Shown here one piece after another: positions 37,867 through 49,334 of a DNA stretch of 64,000 bases. This DNA comes from Coriolopsis trogii. Lineage: Eukaryota; Basidiomycota; Agaricomycetes; Polyporales; Polyporaceae. The stretch lies in the NCBI GenBank assembly GCA_020543525.1, contig JAHYIO010000036.1, forward strand, positions 2,480,001 through 2,544,000, given 5' to 3'. Made by a program: the position numbers and the translations under genes. Below the pieces are notes generated by a model. It saw nothing but the letters and a program-made list of their open reading frames with translations. It had not been told where the DNA came from and did no database searches. The stretch's first letter is position 1; each line of letters opens with the position of its first letter.

Positions 37867-39522
37867 TCAACTATTGGTATACTCCGGGGGCGCGTACGAT
37901 CTTGGCAACGGTGATTGAGCAAATGCGGTGACTACAGTCACTGGTTCGGAGAGGAGGGCCTTCTTCGGCGAGATCTTCGACGTAAAACCCACGGCACTCA
38001 GCGGGTACATGGCGAGTTCGTACTACAGCATAAGACGTCAGATTGACGAATGGGGAGAGATTGCGAGAAGGCAGACCTCATGGCCGTAATGCAAGATGTT
38101 GCAGGCAGGAACCAGGTGCTCAGGCACGAGCAACTCCCCCGCTAAGGTTCTTGTGAAGGCTGAATGGTCAGGATCCGCCGTCCGCCACCAGGACGCCGCG
38201 GCATGTTCATGGGAATTCATTGTGACTTTCTCTGAGAGACGGCGAGAGAATCGGGTGTCTCGTGTGTCACCGAACGTGATGCGCTGGAGGAGGACGAGAC
38301 GTATAGACTGCGGCGTGACGAGGTCGAGGAACTGCTCGTTGTTGCTCTGCACCTTCATCAAGAGATGGATAGGTGTGCCACGCGTGTACGTCGTCTGCAC
38401 ATGAAATCACTCAGTGGTCGTGCTGCTCCTGCACCGCATAGCAAAGAAAGTGCTAACCGGCCTTGAGACGAATACCTGGCACGTCATGAGAAATGAACAG
38501 GAGCCTAATGTGACAACATGCGTACCTCACATCGTGCCTCCACTGGCACAGTCTGGAAAAGCGTGCCACTCATTGTGGCGGGATTCAATGCTTTCCATCC
38601 CTGAGGATCGCCGTCTGGTCCGACTATCGCAGTGTTCTCCTGGTACGCTAGCTGTCGGAAGATCGTTGGCGGACTCGGCCGCGCTAAGGGGACATAATTG
38701 AATGGTACAGAGAGTCTTGCAGTAAGTCAGAGAGGGACACCCTCCACATAGCAGGGAACGCGTATCTACATACTTGCTGCTGGATCTCAGCCCTCCACGA
38801 TTGACGCGCATTACGAGGAAATACTGGACTTGAACATTGGTTTTCTCGTCCGAGAAGCTGGGAGGCAGGCGGTAGCTCCGCCGCTCCTCTTTGGAATCCA
38901 CATTGATAGCTGTCATGATGATGACTCCCTTTGGAAGGCGAAAGGTGAAGGGCCATTCACACCGACCGCTAAGCCTGCCCGGCTTTCGCGAGTTCAGCGT
39001 CGCACTTGGGAGGTCGTCGCCCGGGACGGCGGAGTATAGTTTCTTGGACATATACAGAAAGTTGGCAGACGAGTGTGTGAAGATGCTCAGTCGACCATAG
39101 AGCTGCACGCGTATAAGCAATGTGCAAATATGAGAGGGGTGCAGTCGAGCTTGACGAGTCATGCCCGGCGGATCTCGGCGCGACACTATGACACTCACGG
39201 CAATGGTTATCTCGTCCACAATCTCCTCTCCTTCTGGGTCTAGCCGTAGGGTGCCAGCGATGACACCTCCCTGGACGAACATCGGTAGGTCCGATGCGTT
39301 GGAAGCCCGGCTCGTCACAGTCAACGTAAGCCATCGTGCCCCAGATTTCTTGCTTTGTAGGAAATAGATATGCTCCTGCGCCGCAGGGGGTATATCCCAA
39401 TCGCCACCGGTTGCATGCGAATAGACTGGGAGGTCCTGCGTGCCATTGTCGACATTGAGCGTCGATAAGGACGCCATGAACGCGGGATAGATGGGCGAGG
39501 GCAACGTTGAGGGTTCAGACAT
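37867..39522 (-). CDS. Arrestin-like adaptor with C-terminal PPxY motif
   Basis: Six exons (39522-39199, 39102-38774, 38715-38526, 38475-38458, 38394-38077, 38022-37867) give 444 residues. The N-terminal half has the arrestin-like beta-sandwich pattern (GGVIAGTLRLDPEGEEIVDE; VQLYGRLSIFTHSSANFLY; LPSATLNSRKPGRLSGRCEW). The second half has YTRGTPIHLLMKVQ and IRLVLLQRITFGD of the C-terminal arrestin fold. The protein ends SYAPPEYTNS, whose PPEY is a PPxY motif that recruits Rsp5/NEDD4-type ubiquitin ligases. This suggests an ART/alpha-arrestin role in ubiquitin-dependent endocytosis of plasma-membrane transporters. Exon 4 is an 18-nt microexon. The cargo is unknown. Confidence 0.83.
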
Positions 39523-41510
39523 AACGAACCTATAGAGAGTGATATCTCAAGGAGAATGGGTAGACAGCAAGGCCGACGATGCTGGGATGGGGAACGTTCC
39601 TTGGGCAAACTTGTTCCCATGCTTATTCCGGCTTGTCGTGGGCGCAGCGCGTGGCACTCACCGAAACAGCGCTAGCTCAACATAGACATTCACGGTTGTG
39701 AGGTGAGGTCAAGTTTCAGTTGCTCGTAATATTCAGCTCTGCAGCAAGGGAAAGACCGTCGAAAGGAGGAAAGACTGGGGCGGAGGTACACAGGCGCTCG
39801 GCTACGTGGTAGGCGACTGTTTGAACTTTGGCTCTGTTGACTTCTTCGCTAACGTCCACCATCAAACGACCACACCCTATCATTATTCTCCTTCCCCGCC
39901 TCTCCCCGCGGGGCTCGTCCTGACTCCGCAAATCAATCCCACAACACGGAAGCCCAAGTTGTTATTGACCCCGCACCTGACTCCGTCTAGAAACCTTCAA
40001 CCGGACCTGACTCACTGTACTGGATCCATATAGCATTAGCATTCCCCTTTTAGGCGATGTTACACGGTACACGGACAGTACGTTCATCTCACCTCGCGGG
40101 CGTTGCCCTCCGTCGAAGCAGAATTGATGTATGCTCACTGCAGCCTTCGGACGAGTTTTCGGGCGGGTGTCCCCGCCCCATGTATCGAGCACTAATCGGA
40201 CATGTACCTTGATCCATTGGCAGCTGGAAGTCGAGAATACAAATTCAAGAGTAAGAATACGAACATGCTTGAAGCTAAAAGGCGACTCAAGCATATTATT
40301 CAATTATCAGCCCTAGGTCAGGGTATGTTCCGCGTGGTTCTTGGGACGTTGAATCAGACATATGTCACCCGGTAGACGTACAACAATCCCAAGAGGCGCA
40401 TGTTATGTAACAAGCAGCGCTGTCTTTCCGAATAACGCACACTTCCACTGCTGCGTAGCCCTGAGGCGTCTTCGAGTTTCCACCTTCTGGACTCCGGTAT
40501 GCAGCATGAGGCGGCTCGCCTTTTGTTGCGTCCGGTCTTCGGTAAGCAAGACGTCAATTCAGCCATTGGCACATACACGAGGCCTTGGTCCCATGCGCAT
40601 TTTTTCCGTCGCCTTCTTACCATTGGACCCCGCCAGGCGGCTTGCAACCGCTCCACACCGGTATGTCCATATTGCCCTTCCTTCTTGGGAACACGGAGAG
40701 CATCCCGATACCCAGATAACCAACATTACCGTCCGATTAGATCCCTCTACGATGCACGAAGCAACTCGGACAAAGGAGCTTCCAATGTCGTGCCTGACCC
40801 GTGTACGACGGCGAGCCCTCGCCTCTGGTCAAGTTGATCGTCATGTTGCCCACACCCCAACACCACGTCGTATTCGTCTCGTTCACCGGAAACACTCGAT
40901 ATCCCTCTTCCCTGTCATCGGGCAAGTGGGAAGATGTGTTGTCACCTCGCCGTCTGCACATGCCCAAGCACAAAGCAATTTCGGCGTCTGTTTCGTCATG
41001 GGAAACTAACGAACCGGTCCGTCTAGGTTCAGTGACCACCGACGATCGTGTGGTCCGCTTCCTTCATAGTCGAGTAGGTCCGATTTGCCTCTGAGTCGTG
41101 AAGTCATGGACTGACCAAGGAGGAGGTACGAAGTGCAGCCGACCTCCATCTCCGAGGGCATCATGTCTCGGCCGTGATCCTCAATCTTCCTCAATCGCCG
41201 TCGTCTATTGTCCTCGAACGTATATGCTGATATCTTACATAGTGCGGCCAATGGCGCTGGAAGCACGCCGCCGTGCTTCTGAACAAGCAGACGCCCACTT
41301 GTAAGGGAGCTGCCCTCAATCTACGACAAGGCTTCTCTCGCAGGGCCGCGGTAAGTGCACGCTCTACCTCCGCAGGATCACCTTGCAAACGTGTTCGCTT
41401 AAATGTCCGTGGAAGAAAAATACGGCGGCGAGCGTTCCGCTAGGTCTTGGAGACCTGCCTTCCCCAGTCCTCGGGGCGGCAGTTGTCTTCCTCGCGGACG
41501 CCTGCCGTGG
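39523..41510. other. Intergenic, about 2 kb, no gene recognised
   Basis: Upstream regions of the arrestin gene (-) and terpene synthase 1 (+). Frames around 40362-41094 (plus) and 41039-40737 (minus) are open, but neither gives a recognisable domain or a clean start and splice pattern. A short orphan gene here cannot be excluded. Confidence 0.3.
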
Positions 41511-41516
41511 TATAAA
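41511..41516 (+). promoter_or_regulatory. TATA box of terpene synthase 1
   Basis: TATAAA about 110 bp upstream of the ATG at 41625. The paralogous gene near 59.7 kb has a TATA box at a similar distance. Confidence 0.6.
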
Positions 41517-41624
41517 GCAATATGTGGGAGGCAGTCTGTCGTCCGCTTCTTCTGTCACCGCTCACGGGCGTTGAGCCTCGATCGACTGCCATCCCCGCAC
41601 TCCGTCTTTCACGTTACGCCCAAC

Positions 41625-42791
41625 ATGTCGTGCGTCAGTGCCCCCCAATCGTTTGTGCTCCCTGATCTCGTGTCGCATTGTCCATACCCGCTCCGACGTA
41701 ACGTACACTGCGAATCCGTCGCGCGCCAGTCGGAAGCATGGCTTCTCGCGGGGGCGGACTTCTCGCCGAAACGACGGACGGCGTTCCTCCACATGCTCGC
41801 AGGGGAGCTCACCGCGGCATGTTATCCCGACACGGACGCCACACGTCTGCGGGTGTCGGCTGACTTCCTCAACTTCCTGTTTACGCTCGACGACTGGTCG
41901 GACGAGTTTGACGCGGAAGACACGTGTGGGCTGGCCGAGTGCGTGATGCATGCGCTCGAAGACCCCGCGGGGTTTGACACTCACAAGGCCGCTGGCAAGC
42001 TTGCAAAGAGGTACGCTTGCCCGCCTTGCTTTCCATATATGCGTGCACGTGTCAGGATGAGATCCTCACTGACGAGCCACCGATCTGTGTGCGTATTCAA
42101 TAGCATATCGACTCGATTCCTCGAGACGGCGGGGCCGGGATGTACACGGCGCTTCCTCGAGACGATGGACTTCTTCTTCGGCGCGATCGCCCAGCAGGCG
42201 AGGGACAGAGCTCGCGGAGACGTGCCTTCTCTCGAAGAGTATGTGGCGCTCCGGTGGGATACGAGTGGGTGCAAGCCGTGCTTCGTGCTCATCGAATACG
42301 CCGCTGGTTTCGACCTCCCAGATGAGGTCGCAATACATCAATCTATCCATGCGCTCGAGGAGGCTGCCAATGCTTGCATTTCGTGGTCAAATGTGCGCTT
42401 CCGCTCCTTCATGCGGACTTATGATGGGAATTGATGCCCTGATTGAACGCAGGACCTCTTCTCGTATAACGTCGAACAGGCGCGGGGCGACACCCACAAC
42501 ATGATTGCGGTCGTTATGCGCCAATACGACTACACCCTGCAAGAAGCCGTCGACTACGTCGGGGAACTGTGCAAGGCGCAACTCGAACGTTTCGAGTACG
42601 AGCGGAAGGGCCTCCCATCCTGGGGACCAGAGGTCGACCGTGACGTCGCATTGTATGTGCTGGGTCTCCAAGATTGGATTGTCGGCGCCCTGCACTGGAG
42701 TTTCGACACAGCACGCTACTTCGGCGACGAAGGAGCTGCGGTGAGAGATTCCCGTATCGTGAATCTGCTCCCGAGCCAGTCGAAGCCCTGA
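41625..42791 (+). CDS. Sesquiterpene synthase (terpene cyclase) 1
   Basis: Class I terpene synthase, expected to ionise and cyclise farnesyl diphosphate with Mg. Three exons (41625-42010, 42104-42392, 42453-42791) give 337 residues. The aspartate-rich motif is FTLDDWSDEFD (DDxxD). The NSE triad is NDLFSYNVEQARGD. The pyrophosphate-sensing region reads RWDTSGCKPC and the C-terminal RY pair is TARYFGDEG. All are intact, so the enzyme should be active. It is clearly paralogous to the gene at 58.0-59.7 kb. No P450 or other tailoring gene is adjacent. The product cannot be predicted from sequence alone. Confidence 0.92.
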
Positions 42792-43368
42792 CTCGTACGT
42801 CGCTGGGCTGGGTGGGCGCGTTGCCTCTTGAGGTACGCCTGCCTCCCAGCGACTTAGACAACTCTCTGGTATTTGGCTCCGAGGCTTCGTCGGCGCCTTC
42901 GGTCCTCCTTTGCACACGCAGATGATGTGATCTTGCATCAGGCGGAATTAATTTGTTGTATCTTTACTCTATACCCCCTCCTCATTCGCACATGATTTAC
43001 CACGACCATTAGTGCACCATCCCGACTCCCATTCTCATACTTCCACGCTCACCCCTCAGCTGCAGCTGCAGATGAATTATGAACTATAATGCCTACGTAC
43101 GCTTACGACTATTTATCTGAGATGGGATACCTTATGAACCACTCAACACTGCCGTATACATCGCGATCCTTTGGTCGCACTAGAAGTTCCGGAACGGACG
43201 CTTGTTCGACACTTTGCGATGATACACAGAGATCCAAAACGTAGCAGATCCGCAGGTACGGGTAGCTTAACGTTACAAGGTTAGAGTGACTCGACTTCTT
43301 GGCCCGGCTACTTGACGGTAAGCCTCTTTGAGACTGTACGCGCCGACCCCCTGCCTGAGCGCGCTCGG

Positions 43369-44568
43369 TTACCGTTTGCCACATCTTTCGATAACATAGG
43401 CTTTCGCCCTCCGCTGTTCTTGCCCACCCACGCCCTCCAGATCTTCTGGCATCTCGCCATCGAGATTGGTCTGGTTTGCTGTCAGCCACGCGCGGCAAAG
43501 ACACTGCGGGTGTTCGACGTACTCTCTCGCGATCGGCGCCAGCTTCGATCAGAAGACAGGCCGCTTCTGCATGCGCAGACTCCATGGCGAGATGGAGGGG
43601 CGTGTTACCTATGCGGTTCACATACAACATTAGCATGGTTGTGGCAAAAAGAGGTAGTTCAGATATACATACCGACACGATCCGCAGTGTTCAGGCGGGT
43701 CTTCGGAGAGCCTTCGGGCGGCTTCAGCAGAATGTTGATGAACCCAGTTGACCCTGTCGTTGCTGCTCGGTGCCTGTATGCATTGGCTCAATAAGACGTC
43801 ATAGGCGTAGCGTGTGTGATGGACCCACAGTGGGGTTTGATTGGCTCTGTCCTTAGCGTTGATCTTGTTGACCGTGAGTGATAGAAGAATTAACGGGAAC
43901 GAGTGGGACGCATACATCGGCTCCTCGAGCAATTAGTAGCTTGCCGATCTGGCGGACTACACGTGAGCGAGGTTTTGTGTAATGCAGTTTTACCGACGTA
44001 CTTCGACTCGTGACTTTGACGCAGCGTAATGACTGTGGGCATTTCAGCACTATCAATGCAGGCACACAACGTGGCTCAGCTTACAGAGGGGTGAGACCCT
44101 TGTCGTTGGGTCGATTGACGTCCGCACCCGCGCCGAGGAGTTCCTTGACGACTTCTTCAAAGCCGCCACTTGCTGTAGATTGCCGGGGAGACGGTTAGCA
44201 TGCATCAGTCAGCATTGGGACATAACGTACATGCAATGTGGAGGGGTGTCCAACCGCCACTGTCACCGCGGTTGACGTCCACCTTCTGATCTATGAGATA
44301 CCTAACAATGTCAACAGCGCCGGAAGACGCGGCCCAATGCAATGGCGTCCTGCCATCCTGTAATATCGCATAAGCTCTATGTTTTCTACCGTAAGAGGAA
44401 GTATTTTGATACCTCATCCACGGCATCCGCGAGTTTGGGATCCTGAGATATTAGGGAGCGAACCAAGCCCAATTGCCCTGGCATTCGGGTTGGCGCACCG
44501 AATTGAAGAGCTTCATAAACAGTTCACGTACTATTCAGCGCTGCATTGTGTACAGAAGTCGTTGCCAT
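43369..44568 (-). CDS. NAS6: Gankyrin / 26S proteasome assembly chaperone Nas6
   Basis: Ankyrin-repeat chaperone that binds the Rpt3 ATPase during assembly of the proteasome 19S cap. Ten short exons (44568-44532, 44477-44413, 44357-44231, 44172-44085, 44032-44002, 43948-43916, 43863-43829, 43773-43673, 43608-43523, 43470-43369) join in frame to 234 residues, against 226-231 for known gankyrin/Nas6. Ankyrin repeats read DGRTPLHWAASSGAVDIVRY, GGWTPLHIASSGGFEEVVKE, KGLTPLHYAASKSRVEIGK, ANQTPLHRAATTGSTGFIN and GNTPLHLAMESAHAEAACLL. The end reads GVGGQEQRRAKAYVIERCGK. Introns are mostly 50-70 bp. It shares a 295-bp divergent promoter with TFB2. Confidence 0.9.
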
Positions 44569-44863
44569 CCTGCATCAATCACTCGATAATCTCTTTGGGT
44601 CCGCGAGATGTGGTTTGGAGAAGTGTTCGTACGAAGGGCGTCTAGACCATTACGCGTACTGTCTTCGCGTCTACCAGGTTCCCACGATGTGACGCGTCAC
44701 CCTCACAGGCATGTTGTGGGCGCTTACATGCTATGCCTTGTTCATGGTTCAACCACCGTGAGTGTCTGCCGCACGAATGCCGTTTTCGTACTGATACCAT
44801 CCAGACTATCCAGATTCGAATTTTGAACGATAACTCTGAGCTTTAACACTCACTAAAGCCATC
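44569..44863. promoter_or_regulatory. Shared divergent promoter of gankyrin and TFB2
   Basis: Only 295 bp separate the ATGs of the gankyrin gene (-) and TFB2 (+). It has no obvious TATA box, as is common for housekeeping genes. Co-regulation is inferred from spacing only. Confidence 0.55.
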
Positions 44864-47053
44864 ATGCCTGGTCCATCGATACGTATCAAGCCTGCTGGCG
44901 ACTTGCCAAAGACTTCAAGTTCAGGTAGTGACGATGATAGCTCCCACCGACTGATCGCGTTCCTGCAATCGCAGTCCCAAAACACCTTGACAAGACTGTA
45001 TCAAAAACCATCGTCGTGTCTCTCTATATTCCGGTCAATAACCGAGTTGCTCTGTGGGGGCATTTCTAACAGCAGTGCCCGCCTCTAGGTTGCTCCGGCC
45101 CTTAGAACGTCAACTAGTGATGAATTTGCTCTGGTTGGAAGCAGCGGTGCCCGCGTCTACGATGGCAGCGTGGGTCACTCGTGAAGGAAAGAGGTAAGGT
45201 CCGAGATGCCCGCTCTGTGTCCGCCAGTTCCAACCCTTGCAGACCGTATCAAGACGCGCTGTCGACTCTCGCGCGCCTCCATATCCTTCCCCAATCACCC
45301 GTGAAACTCGCATTGAATCCGACCTTCAAGGCCAGCCTACGGCAAGCGATCACGGGCGGGTGAGTCCTTGGTCGGTTCTTCTTCGTGATCGCCGTCCGCC
45401 GCTCATCCGTTCTCGTAAACAGTGGCACAAGCGGCAGTTTCGGTGTCCTCGTGGAGAACGACAAGCATCCACCCCCAGATATAGAGGCCCTCGATGCTTA
45501 CGCCCTCGAACGTTGGGAGGTGATTCCGTCCATCATTCGGCGTGACAGCATGGAGTTGATCAACCGAGTACAGACGATTCTCTATTACATGGTCTCCTCG
45601 GGTACCGGGCAGTTCCCCGCAAAGCCATCACAGGGCGTGTTGTACCTTCTACAAAGAAGTGGTCTGATGGCTCCCTCGCAGTTGAGTCTTCCGTCCGAGT
45701 AAAAGCTGCTTCCAGGGGGGCTAAGCGTCAGCAGGAGCGCCGCGTTGCAGATTACATCCGCGGGGTTCCAGTTCCTCCTCCACCCTCCACATGAGCAGCT
45801 ATGGGAACTTCTGCTGCAGTACCTCCAAATGGCAGAGGTAATGCCTTCGTGATGTCAAACGTCATGACGTGTTGAACATGGTCTCTACAGGAAAGACAGA
45901 TGGATCTGGTGGAGGTCCTCAGCTTCCTCCTGATGTTGTCTACGACCGAGCTCGGAAGGGTATGTCGCACGTGTTGATTTCACGCTCAGGGTCACTGCGC
46001 TGACTGAGCGGCGTGAGTAGGATTATTCCACCGAGAACCTGAGTGCCACCCAAAAAGCGATGCTCGAAGACCTTCGAGATTATGGTCTCATCAAGCAGCG
46101 AACAGTGAGTACCGGTGACACCTTCTCCGTTCGCGTGTTGACAGTGGTACCCACCGTCATGTCAAAGGCTACCTCACGAAGGTTCAGCCCGACCCGACTT
46201 GCGACTACGCTGACGTCGTCTTCGCCCCCTCTTCCCACGACCACCGGCACAGGGGATGGATCACAAGCTCAGGGGTTCATCGTGCTCGAGACCAACTATC
46301 GCCTCTACGCGTACACGGGTACGGCGCTGCCAGCATTCTCTCTCCCGTCGAAGGTTCTAAGGGCGTTGCAGACAACCCGCTACAGATCGCCGTCCTGCAC
46401 CTGTTCGTGACGTTAAAGTCCCGCTTCCCGAACCTCGTCATTGGCGCCATCACGCGCGAAAGCGTCAAGAAAGCGCTCACGAACGGGATTACTGCTGACC
46501 AGGTACGTACGTCCGAGTGTGCGACACTGAACGGTTTGCCGACGTCTCGGTCTCTCCCCCTAGATCATCAGCTATCTCATTACCCACGCGCACCCCCAGA
46601 TGCGCAAGAATGCAAGTAGCTCCCTCCCTCCCCCCGAACGACACACTGACGTCCGAGAATCATGCCCGCCGAATGCGCCCCGTGTTCCCGTTCCAGAAAC
46701 CGCTTCTGCCGGTGACAGTCCAAGATCAAATCCGTCTCTGGGAGCTCGAGAAAAACCGGGTGAAGTCGCAGGAAGGTGTGTGTGTGTGGTGCCCATCGCG
46801 CGTGCCACTTTAGCTCATCGACGTCATACCCCGCACGAGGCTGTGGGCATCTTCTGACCCGTGTCCCCCGGCAGGATATTTGTATACGGCGTTCGCTTCC
46901 CAGGCGGACTACGAGTACGTCCTCAACTACGCGAAGCAGCTCGATGTCGTTTTATGGGAGAACGCCTCCGCCCGGTCTTTCTTCGGCAGCGCGGAAGGGC
47001 ACACCAACATTCGAGGGTTCATCGAGCGTCGCTCGGCCGCCGGGCATGCGTAG
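44864..47053 (+). CDS. TFB2: TFIIH core subunit Tfb2/p52
   Basis: Subunit of the TFIIH core that stimulates the XPB/Ssl2 ATPase in transcription and nucleotide excision repair. The spliced protein is about 470 residues from roughly a dozen exons. Readable stretches: [65 protein letters not shown]-type sequence ([20 protein letters not shown]), [56 protein letters not shown] and [20 protein letters not shown]. The C-terminal Tfb5-binding domain contains [20 protein letters not shown]. The frame near 45.7 kb needs a short 36-bp intron (GTAAAA...CAG). The start at 44864 is the first ATG after the promoter. Confidence 0.92.
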
Positions 47054-47509
47054 GGGGAGGAGGGGCTTGACGTCCCGACCGCCCGATCTGCGACTATACT
47101 TACCACGTCCAGGTCGTCGTCATGCCTTTCAATTGACCCGTCACAGCCGCCGCATGTTTTCTCAGCTCAGCAGGAAGAGAGACGACGACAAGGATCACAT
47201 TATGACGAACGAACGAACGAACGTCCGCCGCCGCCGCTCAGGACGCGCGTCTCGCGTTCCGTTCCTGGCGGTGTCGACCTGCGATAGCGATATGTGTGCT
47301 AAGGTAAACAAAAAAAACAAAGAAACGTGACATGACATGACATGGTACAAGTGTGTGTATGTGCTAGTCCGAACGACGACTGTCCGCGAGCACGCTCGAC
47401 TATAGCGATGACGAGTCCGTCCCCCGGTGCGTGTCCTCCGATATGCCCCCCCCAAGTCCGTTTACGTCCCCCCCCCTCCTCCTCTTCCCCAGCCGAGCCC
47501 AGTCCAGTA

Positions 47510-49334
47510 CTACCGGTCGGAATGTGCCGCCGCTTCTGCGCCGCCGTACCTGTGATATCCCCCCGCGTTCGCAGCCGCGGCCGAGCCCCGCTCGAGCGCG
47601 TACGGCAGCGAATGCGCGTGCGGGTGGTGGTGCACGGGGGACGCGATGGGGAGCACGCCCGCCTGCTCGTACTGCCACTGCATGGACGGGTACGAGCGCA
47701 CGCGGAAGTGGTCGCGCGCGCGGCCCGCGGGCAGGTTCGCCGCGGCGGAGAACGTGACGGCCGGGGCGGACGCGAGCGACTGGCCCGGGACGGGCGAGCC
47801 TGTCGGCGACCAGGGCACGAGCGCGGGGGGGCTGCCCGTCCCGTCCGAGTCGCCTCCCGTCTCTCTGCTGTGGTGGTGGTGGTGGTGGGCGGCGTGAGCG
47901 GCGTTGTGCTGGAGGCTCTGGTGGAGCGCGGCGTGCGAGGCCCAGCTGTCGCGCCGGTGGTCGTACGCGGAGGCGAGGTGCGTGTGTGCAGAGTAGGGGC
48001 TGGAGTAGATCGCCGTCGCGGCGGCGGCGGACGAGGGTGATGATGCTGCGGCGGCGGCGGCGAGCGCGTCGTATGGCGTGTGGACGGCCTGGTGCCAGCT
48101 GCCGGCGGCGGACGGGGACGTGCCTCCTCTCCGTGCGTACGGGTGTGCGCGTGGGCTGGTGGGAACGCCGGCGAGGGGCGAGATGGGCGAGTGGCCCTGG
48201 GGAGACGGGCTCGTCTCGAGGGAAGAGAGGCGGGTCTGGCCGTGGTAGTAGTACCCCGAGGGGTCGCCGGCATGGCGTGCGAAGTGGTGCGCGTGGGCGA
48301 GGCCCGAGGAGTCCTCGCCGACTGGGGAGGACGGGATGCTGCCTGCGAGGCCGGGCGAAGGCGGGCTGAGTCCTGGCGCGTGCCCGAGCTGGTGGTCTAT
48401 CCCGTCTCTGTCACTGAGAGCGCGAGCGCGAAGGGAGGTGTGTCACGACAGGACAACGTAATGCGTCAGAAGCCCCGGTCGTCTAGGTTGGGATCTGCGC
48501 GAACGGCGCACCTATGGGAACCCGGCGTGTCGTGGGCTTCTTCGAGGTTTGGCGGGTACCGAAAGTTGGTGGACCGCGTGAGCTCCGGGGGTATTTCGAT
48601 GGCCATGAGATCTGGGTGGCTGATGGGCCTCCGTAGGAGGCCGGTCGCGAGGTCCTCCTGGGTGTAGTACGAGATGAGGTGATAGTCCGATCCGTCGATC
48701 TTGACCGTTATCGTCTGCTGACCGTGGTCAGAAAAAACCCAGGGCAGCGGCGGCGGCGAAGGAGGACGGAGCGGAGAGGCCTCACCTTCTTCACGAGCCC
48801 TCGCGGCTTGTAGCTGAGCTGCGGTTCTGAAAGGTGCCCGCGGTGTGGGTATATTGGCAGGTCCGCGATCTGTGAGGTGCGCGCACTCCGATCCGCGACC
48901 TCCCGATAGAGCTGGGATGCTCGTACGTCAGTCTCGTCCCGTTCACGCGTGCGAGCGAGCGAGGTGCGCGGGGGACGGGGGACGGATACGTACGAGAAAG
49001 TTTCCAGAGATGCGGGACTGGGACCAGGCGAGGCCCTCGGTCCACCGCTTGATGCCGCTCTCTTCGACACTGAAGATGAAGACGGCGCCGGACTTGACCA
49101 TGGTGCGCCGCTCGAAGTCGTTGAGTCTCCGCGTTACGCGTGGAATCATGCCTCTCCGCGCCGCCTAAAGGGCGCAAGATGGCCCGGAGGGCGGTGGATA
49201 ATCGGTGAGCACCCTCGGACACGATGCACACGGATTGACGACAGGGAGACGAGACGAACCTCGATGAGGCGGAGGGCGTCCATGGTGGTGTCTACGAAGC
49301 CCTCGAATAATGGGGTGTCTGCGGACATGGCCAT
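47510..49334 (-). CDS. Gti1/Pac2 family (WOPR) transcription factor
   Basis: DNA-binding regulator of the WOPR family (Wor1, Ryp1, Gti1, Pac2), which control morphological switching and development in fungi. Exons 49334-49260, 49164-48994, 48911-48786 and two more join in frame. WOPR box part 1 reads PLFEGFVDTTMDALRLIE, then AARRGMIPRVTRRLNDFERR, VKSGAVFIFSVEESGIKRW and GLAWSQSRISGNFLLYRE. Part 2 reads LVKK, then TITVKIDGSDYHLISYYTQE and DLATGLLRRPISHPDLM. The long C-terminal tail is low complexity: Ala runs, a seven-His run (HHHHHHHSRETGG) and Ser/Pro blocks. Such tails often serve in activation or condensate formation. Wor1-type factors bind their own long promoters; the 8.7-kb upstream tract fits that picture. 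Confidence 0.9.
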
